DNA from: Rhizophagus clarus | Lineage: Eukaryota > Glomeromycota > Glomeromycetes > Glomerales > Glomeraceae | Assembly: GCA_015698045.1 (NCBI GenBank) | Contig: BLAL01000178.1 | Span: 496,001 to 560,000, forward strand | Reading direction: 5' to 3' | Length of the DNA stretch: 64,000 bases | Made by a program: the position numbers and the translations under genes | Part shown: in pieces, positions 12,905 through 24,199 of the stretch | Numbering within the stretch: the first letter of the stretch is position 1 | Layout of the letters: each line of letters begins with the position of its first letter | The notes under the pieces: model-generated | Told to the model about the DNA's origin: nothing | What the model saw: only the letters and a program-made list of their open reading frames with translations | The model's database searches: none

Positions 12905-13660
12905 GAACAAAAATGATTTTTTAGATCTTTAATAAAGTCACTTTTATTGGTGGTATAATCGATAATAAATAAATATTCAGTCAACCTAAAGAAGTTAGCG
13001 TTCGAGTTAAAAAATAAAGTTGGAATTAAATGTCGAGATGTTCTGACGATATATTCTCCTAATCATGTAAATGATAACTATCTGCGGTATATATTAACAA
13101 TATTTCTTTATAAAAAATTTTTCTTTTTATTTTTTTTTTTTAGATTGATTATCTTTGGTATAATCGCAGCTGACAAATATGGGTTCTCATGAAAAAAAAG
13201 ATCTAGGAATTTTTTTTAGTTCAGAATTTAACTTTTTTCTTTGTTGTTTTATTTAGGAGGAATTATAACCGAAATATACGTCTGAAGAATTTTCTTCTCT
13301 ATAATTTCAAGGGAGCTTCATATGTTATCCTTTGTAATTTCGAACTAGAAGCATTTTATTGTATAATTCATGATTATAAAGCAAATATAGCTCTAATCGT
13401 TCCTCTTATGGTTCCACTTTTGACCAATAATCAAAATTGCACCAGCCGAATTTGAATCATCACTTGATTTCTCCTTAATTGATAAATAGCATGTGTAGTA
13501 TTAAAATAAAATGAATTTCAATCTAATTAGTTAAAAGAACAAATTAAAAGATTGTCTCCGAGTAGCATGTAGGATTACTTGTTGGTGTTCATTTTGTCGA
13601 TAAAATTCCTAAGAACCCTGCCTGATAAAATTAAGAGTAAGAGCTAAAAATGAATGTATT
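12905..13660 (+). pseudogene. acyl-CoA ligase copy 3, decayed relic
   Basis: Short blocks can be matched in order to the intact gene. Exon-1-like sequence ends at TCTCCTAATCATGTAAAT (near 13065). Exon 2 is shortened (ATTGATTATCTTTGG, 13143). Exon 3 retains only its first bases (AGGAGGAATTATAACC, 13255), then exon 5 follows (GGGAGCTTCATATGTTATCC, 13311), and last the start of exon 11 (AAAATTGCACCAGCCGAATTTG, near 13432) to the C-terminus (AAGAGCTAAAAATGAATG, 13635). Exons 4 and 6-10 and the core of exon 3 are gone, and several stops are present. It cannot encode an enzyme. Confidence 0.8.
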
Positions 13661-14400
13661 TAAGCCACGTTTATTGTAACAATATAAAATGTTAAAATCT
13701 CATTCCTAATTTATGTTTTTAATTCAATAGTATATTTCACTTATGATTGATTATTATTATCGCCGTTTTTTAATAAAATGCGATCATCATCTGATTATCG
13801 CGAAATTTCCTTAATAATTGACCTTTTTCTGCATAATTAATTATCTAGTAAAAGGATTGCAAATCTTCGAAAATCGGTCCTGAAACATCTGATCGCATTT
13901 ATTGATAAAAATCACGGTTTCGTCTATTGCCAAATGACACAGTCTCTTGGACTGTATTTTCTTGGACCAAATTACCAAATGGTAAAATGCATGACTCTAT
14001 TTGTAAAACGGACATCTGACATTCTGTCCGTGAAATTGTTACATACAGTAGTAGCAAAATTTAAAATAAACTCGAAATTCTTCAATTAAATAAATGTTTC
14101 AGCATAGAGCTTCTCTAATTCTTCTATAGTGATTCTATTGTGTTTACATTGTTTTTGATGTTTATGTAGTTACACAATGTATTTTTTTTTTCTATAAACG
14201 ATTGAATGCATTTACGACAAGAAAGACAAAAGAGGAGTTTAAATCAATACCATTTTGGAATAAGATCTTATTTCATTGATCAACTCGTACAAGATATTAA
14301 GTTTTTCCTTTTACATTTATTATGAAATAGGGAGTATAAAGTCGTAATTGTCCTTTCTTGTACGATCTTTTTTCTATCTAAACTTTTACGTAAATTAACG
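13661..14400. repeat. flank unit D of the ligase array and spacer
   Basis: A fourth, diverged flank copy is recognisable around 14090-14180 (AAATGTTTCAGCATAGAGCTTC and GTGATTCTATTGTGTTTACATTG), where the array ends. The rest holds no gene that can be supported. Confidence 0.45.
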
Positions 14401-16025
14401 GTTAAAAGCATTGAATAGACTTTCCTTCTCATATTGAAGCAAAAAAATATAAATCAGCCAATAAATTTAAAGCTTTGCAAAATCTGCAGGAATTAAAAAT
14501 TTGGGACACGTGATGATGGCCACGAAGAAAATTTCATAAATTTGAATCAGCATTTCATTTTGAATTTGAAATGTTAATTCCAATTAAACCATTAAATGCA
14601 GGTAAATCTCTTGAAATAAATATTGATAATGATAGGAATGAAAATCTTTATTAATAAAGGTTTACAAAATAAACAATATTAAGTTTATTTCTATGTATAA
14701 TTACTGATCCTAATAATGTGATTTTCTTCATGATTTTTGGAATTCACACTTTCTGAATTAGATCTTACCTCTACGCTTTTAGTATAGTGTTTAATTTTGC
14801 TCTCCATGATATATCTTTTATTTTCCAGAAATGTGTGCTATAGTTCACACAAATAGCAACTTCTTCTATATACTACTATGAATTCTCTATTTCTATCTTC
14901 TGTTCTATTATGTTTTCATCTCTGTATGGGAATCGCAGACTCATTTTCAACTGTTTATAATACAAGTTACAAATTCTGGATAATTCACATATTCAAGTTA
15001 TCTATGTTCTCAACGTCAATTGAAATTTGTTCTATTAAAGATTCAATATAATCTTTGTTCGACCATGAATTATATCATTCTTTAGTTTTTCAAATCACTT
15101 CTCAAGTTTGGCAGAACAATACATTATTACATTTAGTTAAAGCCTTTACGGTATCTTTTGATTTCATGGAGCATCTTTGGATATTTCCTATCGTCGCTAA
15201 ATTGCAAGAAAGAATGCCATTGTCTGCCAGATTAATACTTCTCGCTTCATCGACAACAAAGTTGATATTATTAGCAATGCACGCTATTTCTGTCATATTG
15301 TGCAGATAATATTGTGTCATCGACTTGGTTTTGTCAAAGGTATCGTTCTTCGATAGCAATGTAATATATATATTATAGTTCTTAATTATTAACCGTTACA
15401 AATTTTAACAGGTATGGAAATGAAAACATTTCTAGTGCAGGTTTTTTACAATCTTCCTCGATTAATTTGATTTTATCAATTTGTATTGATATATTTCATT
15501 TTTTTCTCGGCAATTGGTTGATCTAGTGAAATAAAGGTATTTCCGTATTAACTCGAAGCATCAGTAATAATTATTGATAAACAATTGACTTTGGTAAATT
15601 CGTAAATTAGATATTGCCATTCAAACACACCTCGCATGGGAAGAGAGCTCTTTATGGTGGTAAATGTCTTTTGCTCAGCAAATACAAAATAGAAGTATCA
15701 GATCGAGCATCCAGAGCCAAATATACGGCGTATAGTTTCAAATCCCACTTCTAAAAAATTTGATTCTGTTTTGGGAACGACGTATCAACGTTGCAGTCAT
15801 CAATCATATACTCACTCAGAGACCAAAAATATTCATAATGTCCTTTTCTTTCAAAAACTGGGATCGCCAACCCTTGATGGTGTTTCGAAGGTGACTGATA
15901 AGTATATATGTCTCAAATGTACATCCTCAACCGAAGAAATGATGGTTAAAGTAAACATGACATTAGATTTAATCCAAGATTTAAAATGGAAATCTAAACC
16001 ATCATTTTCCCTTTCCATAAACTAA
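14400..16025 (-). pseudogene. unidentified degenerate minus-strand gene
   Basis: Two protein-like segments read on the minus strand. One is about 15840-16025 (MERENDGLDFHFKSWIKS then VHLRHIYLSVTFETPSRVGD). The other is about 15050-15359 (NFVVDEARSINLADNGILSC then RCSMKSKDTVKALTKCNN). Below 15100 the same frame continues with EQISIDVENIDNLN, interrupted by many stops. This looks like an old gene that lost its frame. The plus-strand frames here (15055-15309, 15771-16025) read less like protein. I do not recognise the family. Confidence 0.35.
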
Positions 16026-16796
16026 TAATTTAATATCAAAATATTCTTTAAATAGTCTCTCTCCAGGATATAATATAAAAAGTGTAAATTTGTATGTAGT
16101 CGCAACTTCTATACTTTAAAAGAAGAATTTTGATCCATAAAAAATTTGTAACAATATATTTTACTATTTTTTTTTTAAAAAAAATTAATTTGCCGCTTTA
16201 TAAGAAATTTCCCAACATCGTGATTAATTAGACAGATAGACTTTTTGATTTTTTAACGACTAATTGACGAAAATAATGAGTTTATGAGAATTGTGATAAA
16301 ATTCGAGTACCAATACCAGAAAAGACTCTTCTCCTGATCGCTTTATTCTCAAAACCGACATTAATTACATAAACGTTCTTGTTTTTTCTTCGCTGGTCAA
16401 CATATGATTGATGTTACGTTCCTAGATTTTCATTGGAATTGAAAAGAAAAATTAATAAAACAAAAGGATTTGAGTTATATAAAATTGAGGCTGAAAATCT
16501 AAATGAGGACTTTATATGAAAATGAAGAATCTAGGATTCAGAAAAAGGTTTTTATCGGTAACCGTGAAATTAAAGCAAATATACGACAATCGGGTTAATA
16601 TTCTCAAACTGTAATAAAATGTACTCAAGAAAGACATTATCGATAAGAAAACTGCAACAAGTTTAATCAGATTTAAAATGTAATTAAGACGGATTAAGTA
16701 AAAAGGCGCATTTCTGCATGAGACGGACTATATCGATTTACAAGATCTGGATTGACTTAAAGTTGACAGTTCCATCTTTTTCATACTATTATAAAA
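16026..16796. other. intergenic, no gene seen
   Basis: AT-rich spacer without supported ORFs or repeats. It includes the presumed promoter of the small gene that starts at 16797. Confidence 0.5.
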
Positions 16797-17206
16797 ATGA
16801 CATCCTCACCCTCATCCTCTGCTACTACCAGTCAACCTGACAAATCTTCCAAGTTGTTAAGTTTACTTCGAAGAGTTAATACCGTAAATAAATCTACTTC
16901 GAATTCCAGTAATGAAGTTCAAAATAAAAAAATGAAAATGCCATTAACAAAAAAAGGCATTAAAAAATTCAAAGATAAATTAAAATATACACAAAAGCTT
17001 AGACAACTTGAAATGAAAAAACGATTACTAAAAGAGATGAAAGAAGAACAAGCAGGTTAACAATTAATAAATTTTTCGTTCAATTTGTTTGTTTAATGAT
17101 TGTTTAATCACTTATCGAACTTGTGATTTTTGTAGATAAAGAGAAAGTGAAACAAATTAATTTCGAAAAAAATTTACAATATTTTACTCTTTCAACGAAA
17201 AAGTAA
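16797..17206 (+). CDS. small basic protein of unknown function
   Basis: Two exons, 16797..17055 and 17136..17206, give 109 residues. The intron is 80 bases with clean GT...TTTTTGTAG ends. Residues 1-45 are Ser/Thr-rich (MTSSPSSSATTSQPDK). Residues 50-86 are strongly basic and heptad-like (KKGIKKFKDKLKYTQKLRQL), which predicts a coiled coil or nucleic-acid-binding helix. The tail is NFEKNLQYFTLSTKK. No signal peptide or membrane segment is present. I do not recognise a family. Coding status rests on exon-frame continuity and the biased composition. The gene converges on the Ysc84-like gene, with 265 bases between stops. Confidence 0.65.
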
Positions 17207-17471
17207 ATCAGTAACGTGTTTCGAGAATAATTTTTCAGCCTTTTCAATTAGATTAATAAAAAACATTTTAAAGAATGTAAATGAGAATGTTTAAAATTTA
17301 TTTATTGCTTGTATATGAACATCATTTAAAAAATATATTAAGTATTAAAATTGTTCATTTCAATAAGTATATATATATATAAAAAAACTAAGCCTACTTT
17401 CAATTTGAATGAAAATGCTAAAACGTAAAGAATGCTTTGTCTAGTATTAATGCTATAAAAAAATAATCTTT

Positions 17472-18404
17472 TTAATGGGATCCTCTTTCTTCAGCTTTCT
17501 TAATAGTTTCGTACAATATACTAATAGAAGTTGGAGGCTTATCAGTTTTACCAGATAAAATTTCTTCAGCAGAAATTTCTTTATCGTAGAAGGTCTTGTT
17601 TGCATCTTTACGTTCAATCATTATCGTACCCTCAACTGATACGCCAGCGAAAAGACCTCTCGACTTACTATATGAAAAGAGAGCTGCACCTTCATATAAA
17701 GAACCAGAGTATTCATGTCCAAAACCAACAGGACCTGCTGAAACTGATAGGTTTCCTCCCAAGGTAACATTTTCTCCGCGACAAAAAGCTTTAACAGAAT
17801 CATCAGTGTTAAGAACGATAACAAAATCAGTTACGTCGGCACCTAGTTGTGCACCAAATCCAACTCCACCGATATTTATCAATGAAGGGCATGACCAGCT
17901 TCCATCTGGAAGTCTTTAAGAGAGAAATTTTTTAGACTTTAAAATCGCGCAAAAATTAGAATTCGCAGTGAAAATAATAACTTACTTTGCAACAACTAAG
18001 CCCGAACCAACGCGGCCGGACCAGAAGAATCCTGCTTTGATAACGGTAAAGATAGCTAATCCTTTAGCATTGTTTAAGACTTCTTTTGGTATTACGTTAT
18101 CTAATCCACCTTCAACCTTTTCAGGATCGGTAAAACTACTCAAAACTTTGGCAGCCTTTTGAACTTGCGAAACACAGTCGGCAGGTAAAGGAGAGTTTAC
18201 ATTATTATCCTTGGCAGTTTTTTGAATATCGTTCGAGACCTCTGTTGCAATACTTCTTGCCCTTTCTACGCCATAATCAACTGTAGATGATACATTTGGG
18301 AATGTATGTTTTATCCCAGTGATAACTTCAGACACTTTTGCTTTTACATTAGCTGTAGTTGTTTGTGCGGTAGCAGGCGTACTTGTAGTTTCAGTAGAAG
18401 ACAT
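17472..18404 (-). CDS. Ysc84/SH3YL1-type lipid-binding protein
   Basis: Two exons, complement(17472..17913, 17986..18404), 286 residues. The Ysc84 actin-binding/lipid-binding domain (DUF500) fills residues 60-275. It contains VIPKEVLNNAKGLAIFTVIK, GFFWSGRVGSGLVVAK, then across the intron LPDGSWSCPSLINIGG, FGAQLGADVTDFVIVLN and SVSAGPVGFGHEYSG. Residues 1-20 are Thr/Ala-rich. Unlike yeast Ysc84 there is no C-terminal SH3 domain; the protein ends shortly after the domain, as in many fungal single-domain members. Known members bind phosphoinositides and actin at endocytic sites, so a membrane or actin role is inferred. The intron falls within the domain after VVAK. Confidence 0.9.
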
Positions 18405-19100
18405 CTTAAGAATAATTTTTTTTTTTTTGCAGTTTATTACTATGTTGTTGAGAAGAATTTATTTTTTTTTTTTTGAATCCTGGGAAATTTTTATTTTTCA
18501 GTGAAAGGGAAAAAGACGACTATTTATATTTGATATACTATAGTATGATCACCTCATACCTAAAAAAGGTAATTGTACGTCATATTTTTGAAAATATCGC
18601 ATGAAAATTTTTAAAGTTACATGTGTTGTCCAAATTTGTATTATTACGAATATCCTATGAATTTCTTGGAAAATCCCATGAGCGTACAAATGTACTGTAT
18701 GTTCATATGAATTTGACAAAAGCAGATTACAATTAAACTATTAACGCCTTTGATTAATGGCGGTAATGGGCTGTTTTTTCTTAAGCAAGCCAAATTATTT
18801 TTGACAGCTGATCTTATAAATTTGAATTGAAGATCTTAATATCTTCCAAAAACATATCATAATTTTCAACATATAAACATGTGCACCTTTCTTTAAAAAG
18901 TGAATAATAAAACTACGTGTGGCTGAATGGCTAGTAATAGTCTATTGATGAATTAATATAACGTAAATCATTAACATTTGACATTTGTATGAAGATCATG
19001 TCATTAGTCACATGATCCAAAACATATGGTTTTAATAAATTGCTGATATCACACGGGGGACCTGTTGATATCACGAACCCTTATAGTACAATTACCTAAT
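18405..19100. other. intergenic between Ysc84 and EngB genes
   Basis: Upstream region of the Ysc84-like gene and 3' region of the EngB-type gene. No ORF, RNA gene or repeat can be supported. A TGGCTGAATGGCTAG patch near 18920 lacks the rest of a tRNA. Confidence 0.5.
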
Positions 19101-20509
19101 TTATTTAAAATCATCTTTTCTTTGTGTCACATTTTTCCTTTTCCTGTTTGAACGTCCTTTGATTATATCATTTTCAATCAAAATTGATTTTTTCTGTATA
19201 GCTTGACGTGCCTTCTCCAATGCGTCAACTGTATGTAAAACCTCCTTTCTCAATTTAAGGATTCCAGTTTTTTTCCTTGCCGATACCATTAATGGACCTT
19301 CAGTTACATTTTTATAATGTTTCAATTTTTCTTTAACTAGCATATAACGCCTCGCTAAATCTGGGGGTATAACCATATCACATTTTGTTAATACTATTTG
19401 AATCTTAACTCCTTTCCTAAATAAGGAAAAAAAATTCTTTTAATATTTTTTTTATTAGGTAAAAACAAAATATTGACTATTATCTACTGAACTTATCAAG
19501 CATTTCGAGGAATTCTACATCAGCTAACTTAAATCCTTTATTAAAAGAATATCATATTTTTTTTTTTAAAAAAAAAAAAAGTTAGACATACAACAAAAAA
19601 AAGGGTTTGAATAACAAATTACCATGTCGAGCGTCAACAATTATATAGATTTTTCTAAGTGTTTTTCTGGTTGATATATAAGTTTCCATCTATTTTCACA
19701 TTAGTTATTTTCTTTTTAAATTATACCGAAAAATAGAAAAAAAAAAAAAATTGAACTAACGCACCAATTCTCTCCATCGAGTTTTTTCTTCGTCTTTTAC
19801 GTAGGCAAACCCATATCCGGGCATATCAATCATATTAAATATGTTGCCTGCGGCATAAAAATTAATTTGTTGTGTAAGACCTGGTTTATCTGAAGTTCTT
19901 ACGACTGTGGTATCTGCCAATGCATTTATCAAGGATGACTTTCCCACATTAGATCGTCCTTAAATTTATAATATAATTTAATATTTATTACATTGCATAT
20001 GATAAATTATTGCTTATTACTTTACCAACGAATGCTACTTCAGGAACTCTTTCTGGAGGAAACGACGAAGGAATTTTTGCTCCAGCAAAGAAAGACAAAT
20101 GTGGCAACTATATATGAATAAGCAAAGGTGAACTTTCAATATTCAATCACCTATTATTTGTCTATCAACAGACCTCTAATTTTTCTTGTTCAACATCTAA
20201 ATTCCCTAATTTATTTTCCAATTTCTTTCGTCCAACAATAGCAACTTTAGTAGCGAATCGACCTGTTTTTATTCTACGTGGTTTACCTAAGCCTAATGCT
20301 TCTATTTCTTTTAGTATAGAAGGTGGAGGATTTATTTGTCGAAATTTTTTTCTATTCGATATTTCATGGTGGCTTGATTCTACAGCTTCTATATCAGATA
20401 TTGTTGATACTTTACGTGATTCTATCGCTTTTAATGAAGTGAAATAATTTCTTATTATGAAATTATTTATTTGATGATTTTTTATTAATTTGTATAAAGG
20501 ACGAAACAT
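19101..20509 (-). CDS. EngB/YihA-type GTPase, probably mitochondrial
   Basis: Six exons: complement(19101..19416, 19493..19535, 19623..19689, 19765..19958, 20026..20107, 20174..20509), 345 residues. G-domain motifs in order: G1 VGRSNVGKSSLINAL (exons 3-4), G3 DMPGYGFA, G4 LTKCDMV and G5 VSARKKTG. The segment WRELMETYISTRKTL followed by VDARHGFKLADVEFLEML is the hallmark of the EngB/YihA branch of TRAFAC GTPases. That family assembles the large ribosomal subunit in bacteria and organelles. The start at 20509 gives MFRPLYKLIKNHQINN, a basic stretch like a mitochondrial presequence; a methionine 14 codons upstream (20551) is possible. The C-terminal 30 residues are Lys/Arg-rich. It is divergent from the gene for bL33m, another mitoribosome component. 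Confidence 0.9.
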
Positions 20510-20636
20510 TTTATGTAACAAAAAAAAATTAAGATAATCTATGATCAACATAATTATTTGCTAAGCCACCAAGTCTATTTTTATAAACATTCACTTCAGA
20601 AAAAATTCTTCATTAAATCTTTGAAATATATAAAAA
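20510..20636. promoter_or_regulatory. shared upstream region of EngB and bL33m
   Basis: The chosen EngB start (minus strand, 20509) and the first proposed bL33m splice donor (plus, 20636/20637) are only 127 bases apart, so both promoters must lie in or overlap this interval. No specific box is claimed. Confidence 0.5.
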
Positions 20637-21028
20637 GTAAGTCAGATAAAAATTTCTCGCGCGCCGAAATAATTTATTCTATTAACATATATTTAAATCT
20701 CTTTTTTATATGTGAAGTGGTAAAGAAAACTAAAGCAAGGTAATAAATAATTTAAATAAATTATTTCTATCGAGATAACTAAATTAATTCAATTTTTTTA
20801 GGACAACGATAGTAAGACTTGTTTCATCAGCTGGTACAGGATATTTCTTTACAAGAATCAGACCGCGTCAATTACCAAAATTATCGTTTGTTAAATATGA
20901 TCCGAAAGGTATAGTAATAGTTTTTTTTTTTTTAAAAAAAAAAAAAACATGAAAATTCTGAGTAATATTTTTTTTTTTTTTATGAAGTTGGTAGACGAGT
21001 TTTATTTACTGAACAAAAAAATAGATAA
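20636..21028 (+). CDS. mitochondrial ribosomal protein bL33m
   Basis: Coding exons: base 20636 alone, then 20718..20739, 20802..20908 and 20988..21028, 56 residues. The peptide runs KKTKARTTIVRLVSSAGTG, YFFTRIRPRQLPKLSF and KYDPKVGRRVLFTEQKNR, a full-length bL33 family protein of the large subunit of the mitoribosome. Upstream of KKTKAR no in-frame ATG is close. A perfect donor (A|GTAAGT at 20636/20637) and an acceptor (TGTGAAG|TGGTAAAG at 20717/20718) would join A to TG, making ATG by splicing. The intron is 81 bases with a TATTAAC-like branch sequence. The alternative is translation from a far-upstream methionine in the same frame (20558), which would add about 50 AT-coded residues. Confidence 0.85.
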
Positions 21029-21143
21029 ATAAAACGATAATATAATTTTTAATAAGATCAATTAAAATAAGAATAAGGGTTTTAAAATATTATGTATTAT
21101 ATTTTTTCGATATCAGAAATATCAATAAAAGGAAATTTACAAA

Positions 21144-21491
21144 TTAAACTTTATTTTCCAGTTTCGATTGTTCCTCTTTCTTTTTTTGTTTCTCGAGAAG
21201 GCGCATTCTTTTCATATAACTTGTTATTACAATTAAAAATCATTTAACAAATACCCATTTAAAAAAACAATTACATATTTTACTACGAAAAAAATTTTTT
21301 CACAAAACTCACTCTTCATATTGACACTTTTCCCATGAATGTTTTTCATCTTCACATTTCCATGGTAAATACCAAGTTTCAGTACGACATTTATTTAATG
21401 GTATTAATAAATGTGCGCAATAATCTCTATATCCCAATGGAAGTTTTGCTTCAGCCATTTCTTTTTGCGTAGCTATCATTTCTACATTCAT
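21144..21491 (-). CDS. NDUFB7: NADH dehydrogenase (complex I) subunit NDUFB7/B18
   Basis: Two exons, complement(21144..21219, 21313..21491), 84 residues. Twin CX9C pairs are complete: CAHLLIPLNKC and CEDEKHSWEKC. They sit in the family context LGYRDYCAH, RTETWYLPWKC and CQYEDYMKRM. The last 20 residues are basic (LLEKQKKKEEQSKLENK). The twin CX9C motif directs oxidative folding by Mia40 in the intermembrane space. NDUFB7 sits in the membrane arm of complex I, so this organism keeps the canonical complex. The gene converges on bL33m, 115 bases apart, and is divergent from U1-C, 235 bases apart. Confidence 0.93.
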
Positions 21492-21726
21492 TTTAATAAG
21501 TTAAAATTTTGTTAAAAAATATATTTTCAGGAAAGGGGAAACAAACAAAAACCTGGAGGTCCATCTGAGGCCATCTTTAATTTTATGCTGATAGAAAAAC
21601 TAACGGCTTTTGTAACTTATATAACTTTAGTTTGAATCTTCACGTGATTCAGTTACAAAAGAATTGATAAATAGGTAAATCAAATTTGAATCAATTTTGT
21701 TAATTTTATTGACACTTTATCGAATA
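21492..21726. promoter_or_regulatory. shared upstream region of NDUFB7 and U1-C
   Basis: The two divergent start codons are 235 bases apart, so this segment must contain both core promoters and 5' leaders. No individual element can be assigned. Confidence 0.5.
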
Positions 21727-21855
21727 ATGCCCAAATATTATTGTGGTAAGTCTATAAGGTCGACTTTCTTATTTTTTTCTTATCGAGTAACTTCTAATAA
21801 TAACAACGGTCCTTTAGATTACTGCGATGTATATCTAACACATGGTTAATATATA

Positions 21856-21886
<31 letters not shown>

Positions 21887-22890
21887 TATTTATTTAAAAA
21901 GTTCTAATATATTTTTCGCATTCTTGCTAGATTCCTCTTCAGTGAGGAAAGCTCACAATAATGGCAAAAATCATATTATGAACGTAAGGAACTATTATGC
22001 CGGTAAGAGATATTTATGAAAACTCTTCTCGTCAATTTTCGAAAGATAATCACCTTTCGTGCTATTATTATCGCGTGGATCAACAGAGTTAGGACAAGAC
22101 AAAGCACAAGCAATTATTGACGAAATCACAAAGGCATATGAACGAGCTGGACAATCGGGTAAGTTATTTTATATAGGTAAAATTTTGTATAAATATATTA
22201 GTAATTTACTTTTTTTTAGGATTTCCACCTCAATATGGATATGTTCCTGGTATTCCACCAACACCGACTCCGGCAGTTCCGGGTGCAGCACCCCCTCAAT
22301 TTGGCGGTAAATTACAAATACCATTTCTTTGTTTTCTTATTTAGTTATAATAGAGTCTCATTTTTTCCATTTTAGCCCCTCCACCAATAATGTTAGGTCG
22401 TCCACCCACTGGAGCCGGTGCACCTGGCACTGTTCCTGCTCCAGGACTTTCAGCACCACCTCCAGGCATAGGATCAGCACCACCAGTGATGGGAGCACCT
22501 GGAGTTGGAGGTCCACCCCCAAGTACACCGATGATTGAGACTGAACCAGGAATTCGACCACCTATAGTTTCACCTACTAACGCTACGTCGTTGGGTCCAA
22601 GTTCATCAATGCCTTCAAATCAACAATATGGTGCACCAACAGGATATGTGAGACCTTCAGGCCAAAGTCCAATTGGGGGGTATCCCACACAGGGTCCTCC
22701 CGGATCTCAAGGTAGTAATCCTCCAGGTAGTGCTCCTCCTACTTCTGTACCACCTCCCGGTGGTGCTAGTTATCAACAATATCCAAGTAGTCATCCGCAG
22801 CATTATCCACCTGCTAGCAATGGATCGAATTCTTCTGGATCTTTACCGCCTCAACCTTCTAGAGGGGTTAAAAGACAAATGGAAGAATAA
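21727..22890 (+). CDS. SNRPC: U1 small nuclear ribonucleoprotein C (U1-C)
   Basis: Six exons: 21727..21745, 21818..21844, 21931..22002, 22087..22158, 22220..22306, 22376..22890, 263 residues. The N-terminus is the diagnostic U1-C matrin-type C2H2 zinc finger: MPKYYCDYCDVYLTH, then DSSSVRKAHNNGKNHIMNV. RNYYAELGQDKAQAIIDEIT and KAYERAGQS complete the conserved helix. From residue 75 on it is Pro/Gly-rich low complexity (PPQYGYVPGIPPTPTP and onward), as in other U1-C proteins but longer than in animals. U1-C stabilises U1 snRNA pairing with 5' splice sites, fitting this intron-rich genome. Four of the five introns lie within the first 110 codons; three are phase 1 near the zinc finger. It ends in RGVKRQMEE. 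Confidence 0.95.
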
Positions 22891-24190
22891 AGTTTTTTTT
22901 CATTTATTATTTTTTTTTTTTTATTTCAGTACTGACAGATGTATGGCAAGTGTATTTTGACACTCACTATTTTAAAAGTTACATGCTTACAATTTAGTTT
23001 TCAACAAGTAGGAATTAAAGAAAACTCATTTATGATGATTATTCTAAAACGAATTATTGAATAAAAAAGGTTGGAATTAAATGATCATTTTTTTTATTTA
23101 ATTTTATTTTAATATATTTAATTTATATATCATTTATATTTTTCTTTTTTAAAGGAAAAAAGCAATGGTAATAAATAGTAATAAAACAATAATTTTGCAT
23201 ATTATAAACTTATTGATATATAGAAATATTTTAGTAAATAAAATTAATAGATAATAAAATTTTCAATTTTAAAATAAAAAAAAAAAAATCATTATACTGT
23301 ATATTTTATATACAAATGTTTAATTCATCATAAATTTATAATAATTATGTAAAAATTTAAATGTTTTATTTATTAAATATAATATTAATCAATATTTAAA
23401 GTATTTATTATTTTGGTTTAATATAAAACTAATAGCAAATAATATAATATGAATAAAAAAAATAAATAAAAAATAAATAAAAGAAAAAAAAATAAATAAA
23501 AACAAAAAGTTAAATAAAAATAATAGGTGAATAAAAAAAAAAAATAATTAAAAATACAAAAAATAAATTAAAATAAAAAAAATAAGAAAATTAAAAAAAA
23601 AAAATAAATTTAAAAAAAATATAAATAAAAAGAAAAATAAAAAGAAAAATGAAATCAGAAGTAAAATAAAAAAAAAATAAAAAATTAAAATTAAAAAAAA
23701 AAAATAAAAAAAAATAAAATTAAAAAAAAAAAAATAAAAAAAATAAATTAAAAACGTTGTGAAATATTTTTTTATTTATGAATTTAATAAGAAAAAAGTT
23801 TTGCAACATTTTTTAATTCCATTAATTAAAAACGTTGCAAAATGTTTTTTATTCATAAATTACTAAACGAAAAACTAATGTTTTTCGTAACATTTTTTAA
23901 CTTAATAATAAAAAAAATGTTATGAAAACCATTTTTTTATTATAAGTTTATATTAAAATCTGAAATACTATTGCAGATTTTATTTAATCTAGGTTAATCT
24001 AAGTCGAGTTGAGTATTAATATAAACTCAGAATTAACTCAAATTGAAATTGACTCATGATTCAAATCATAGTCATGTAACAAGAAAATTCTTAAATTGAA
24101 CCTGACTTGACTTAACTTGATTTGCAAATTGATCTAAATTGTTTTGACTCGTTCAGAGTATTAAATATATATTTCTTCTCTTTCACTTTA
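22891..24190. other. A/T-homopolymer-rich DNA, no gene seen
   Basis: From about 23090 the DNA is almost pure A/T. Long AAATAAATAAAAA stretches occupy 23450-23750, and an AAACGTTGCAAAATG / AACATTTTTTAA patch repeats at 23755, 23805 and 23830. No open frames are visible. This marks the move from the conserved gene island to the repeat-rich region. Confidence 0.6.
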
Positions 24191-24199
24191 GCTTCCTTC

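Noticed and set aside
15055-15309. Plus-strand 84-codon ORF
   Set aside because: The opposite strand reads more like protein and connects with neighbouring minus-strand fragments.
17531-17919. Open frames on the other strand and frames of the Ysc84-like gene
   Set aside because: Shadows of a clear conserved coding exon.
18900-18970. tRNA-like GTGGCTGAATGGCTAG patch
   Set aside because: No B box and no cloverleaf complementarity downstream.
22329-22960. Alternative frames over the U1-C proline-rich exon
   Set aside because: Low-complexity shadows; the frame in use joins the zinc-finger exons.
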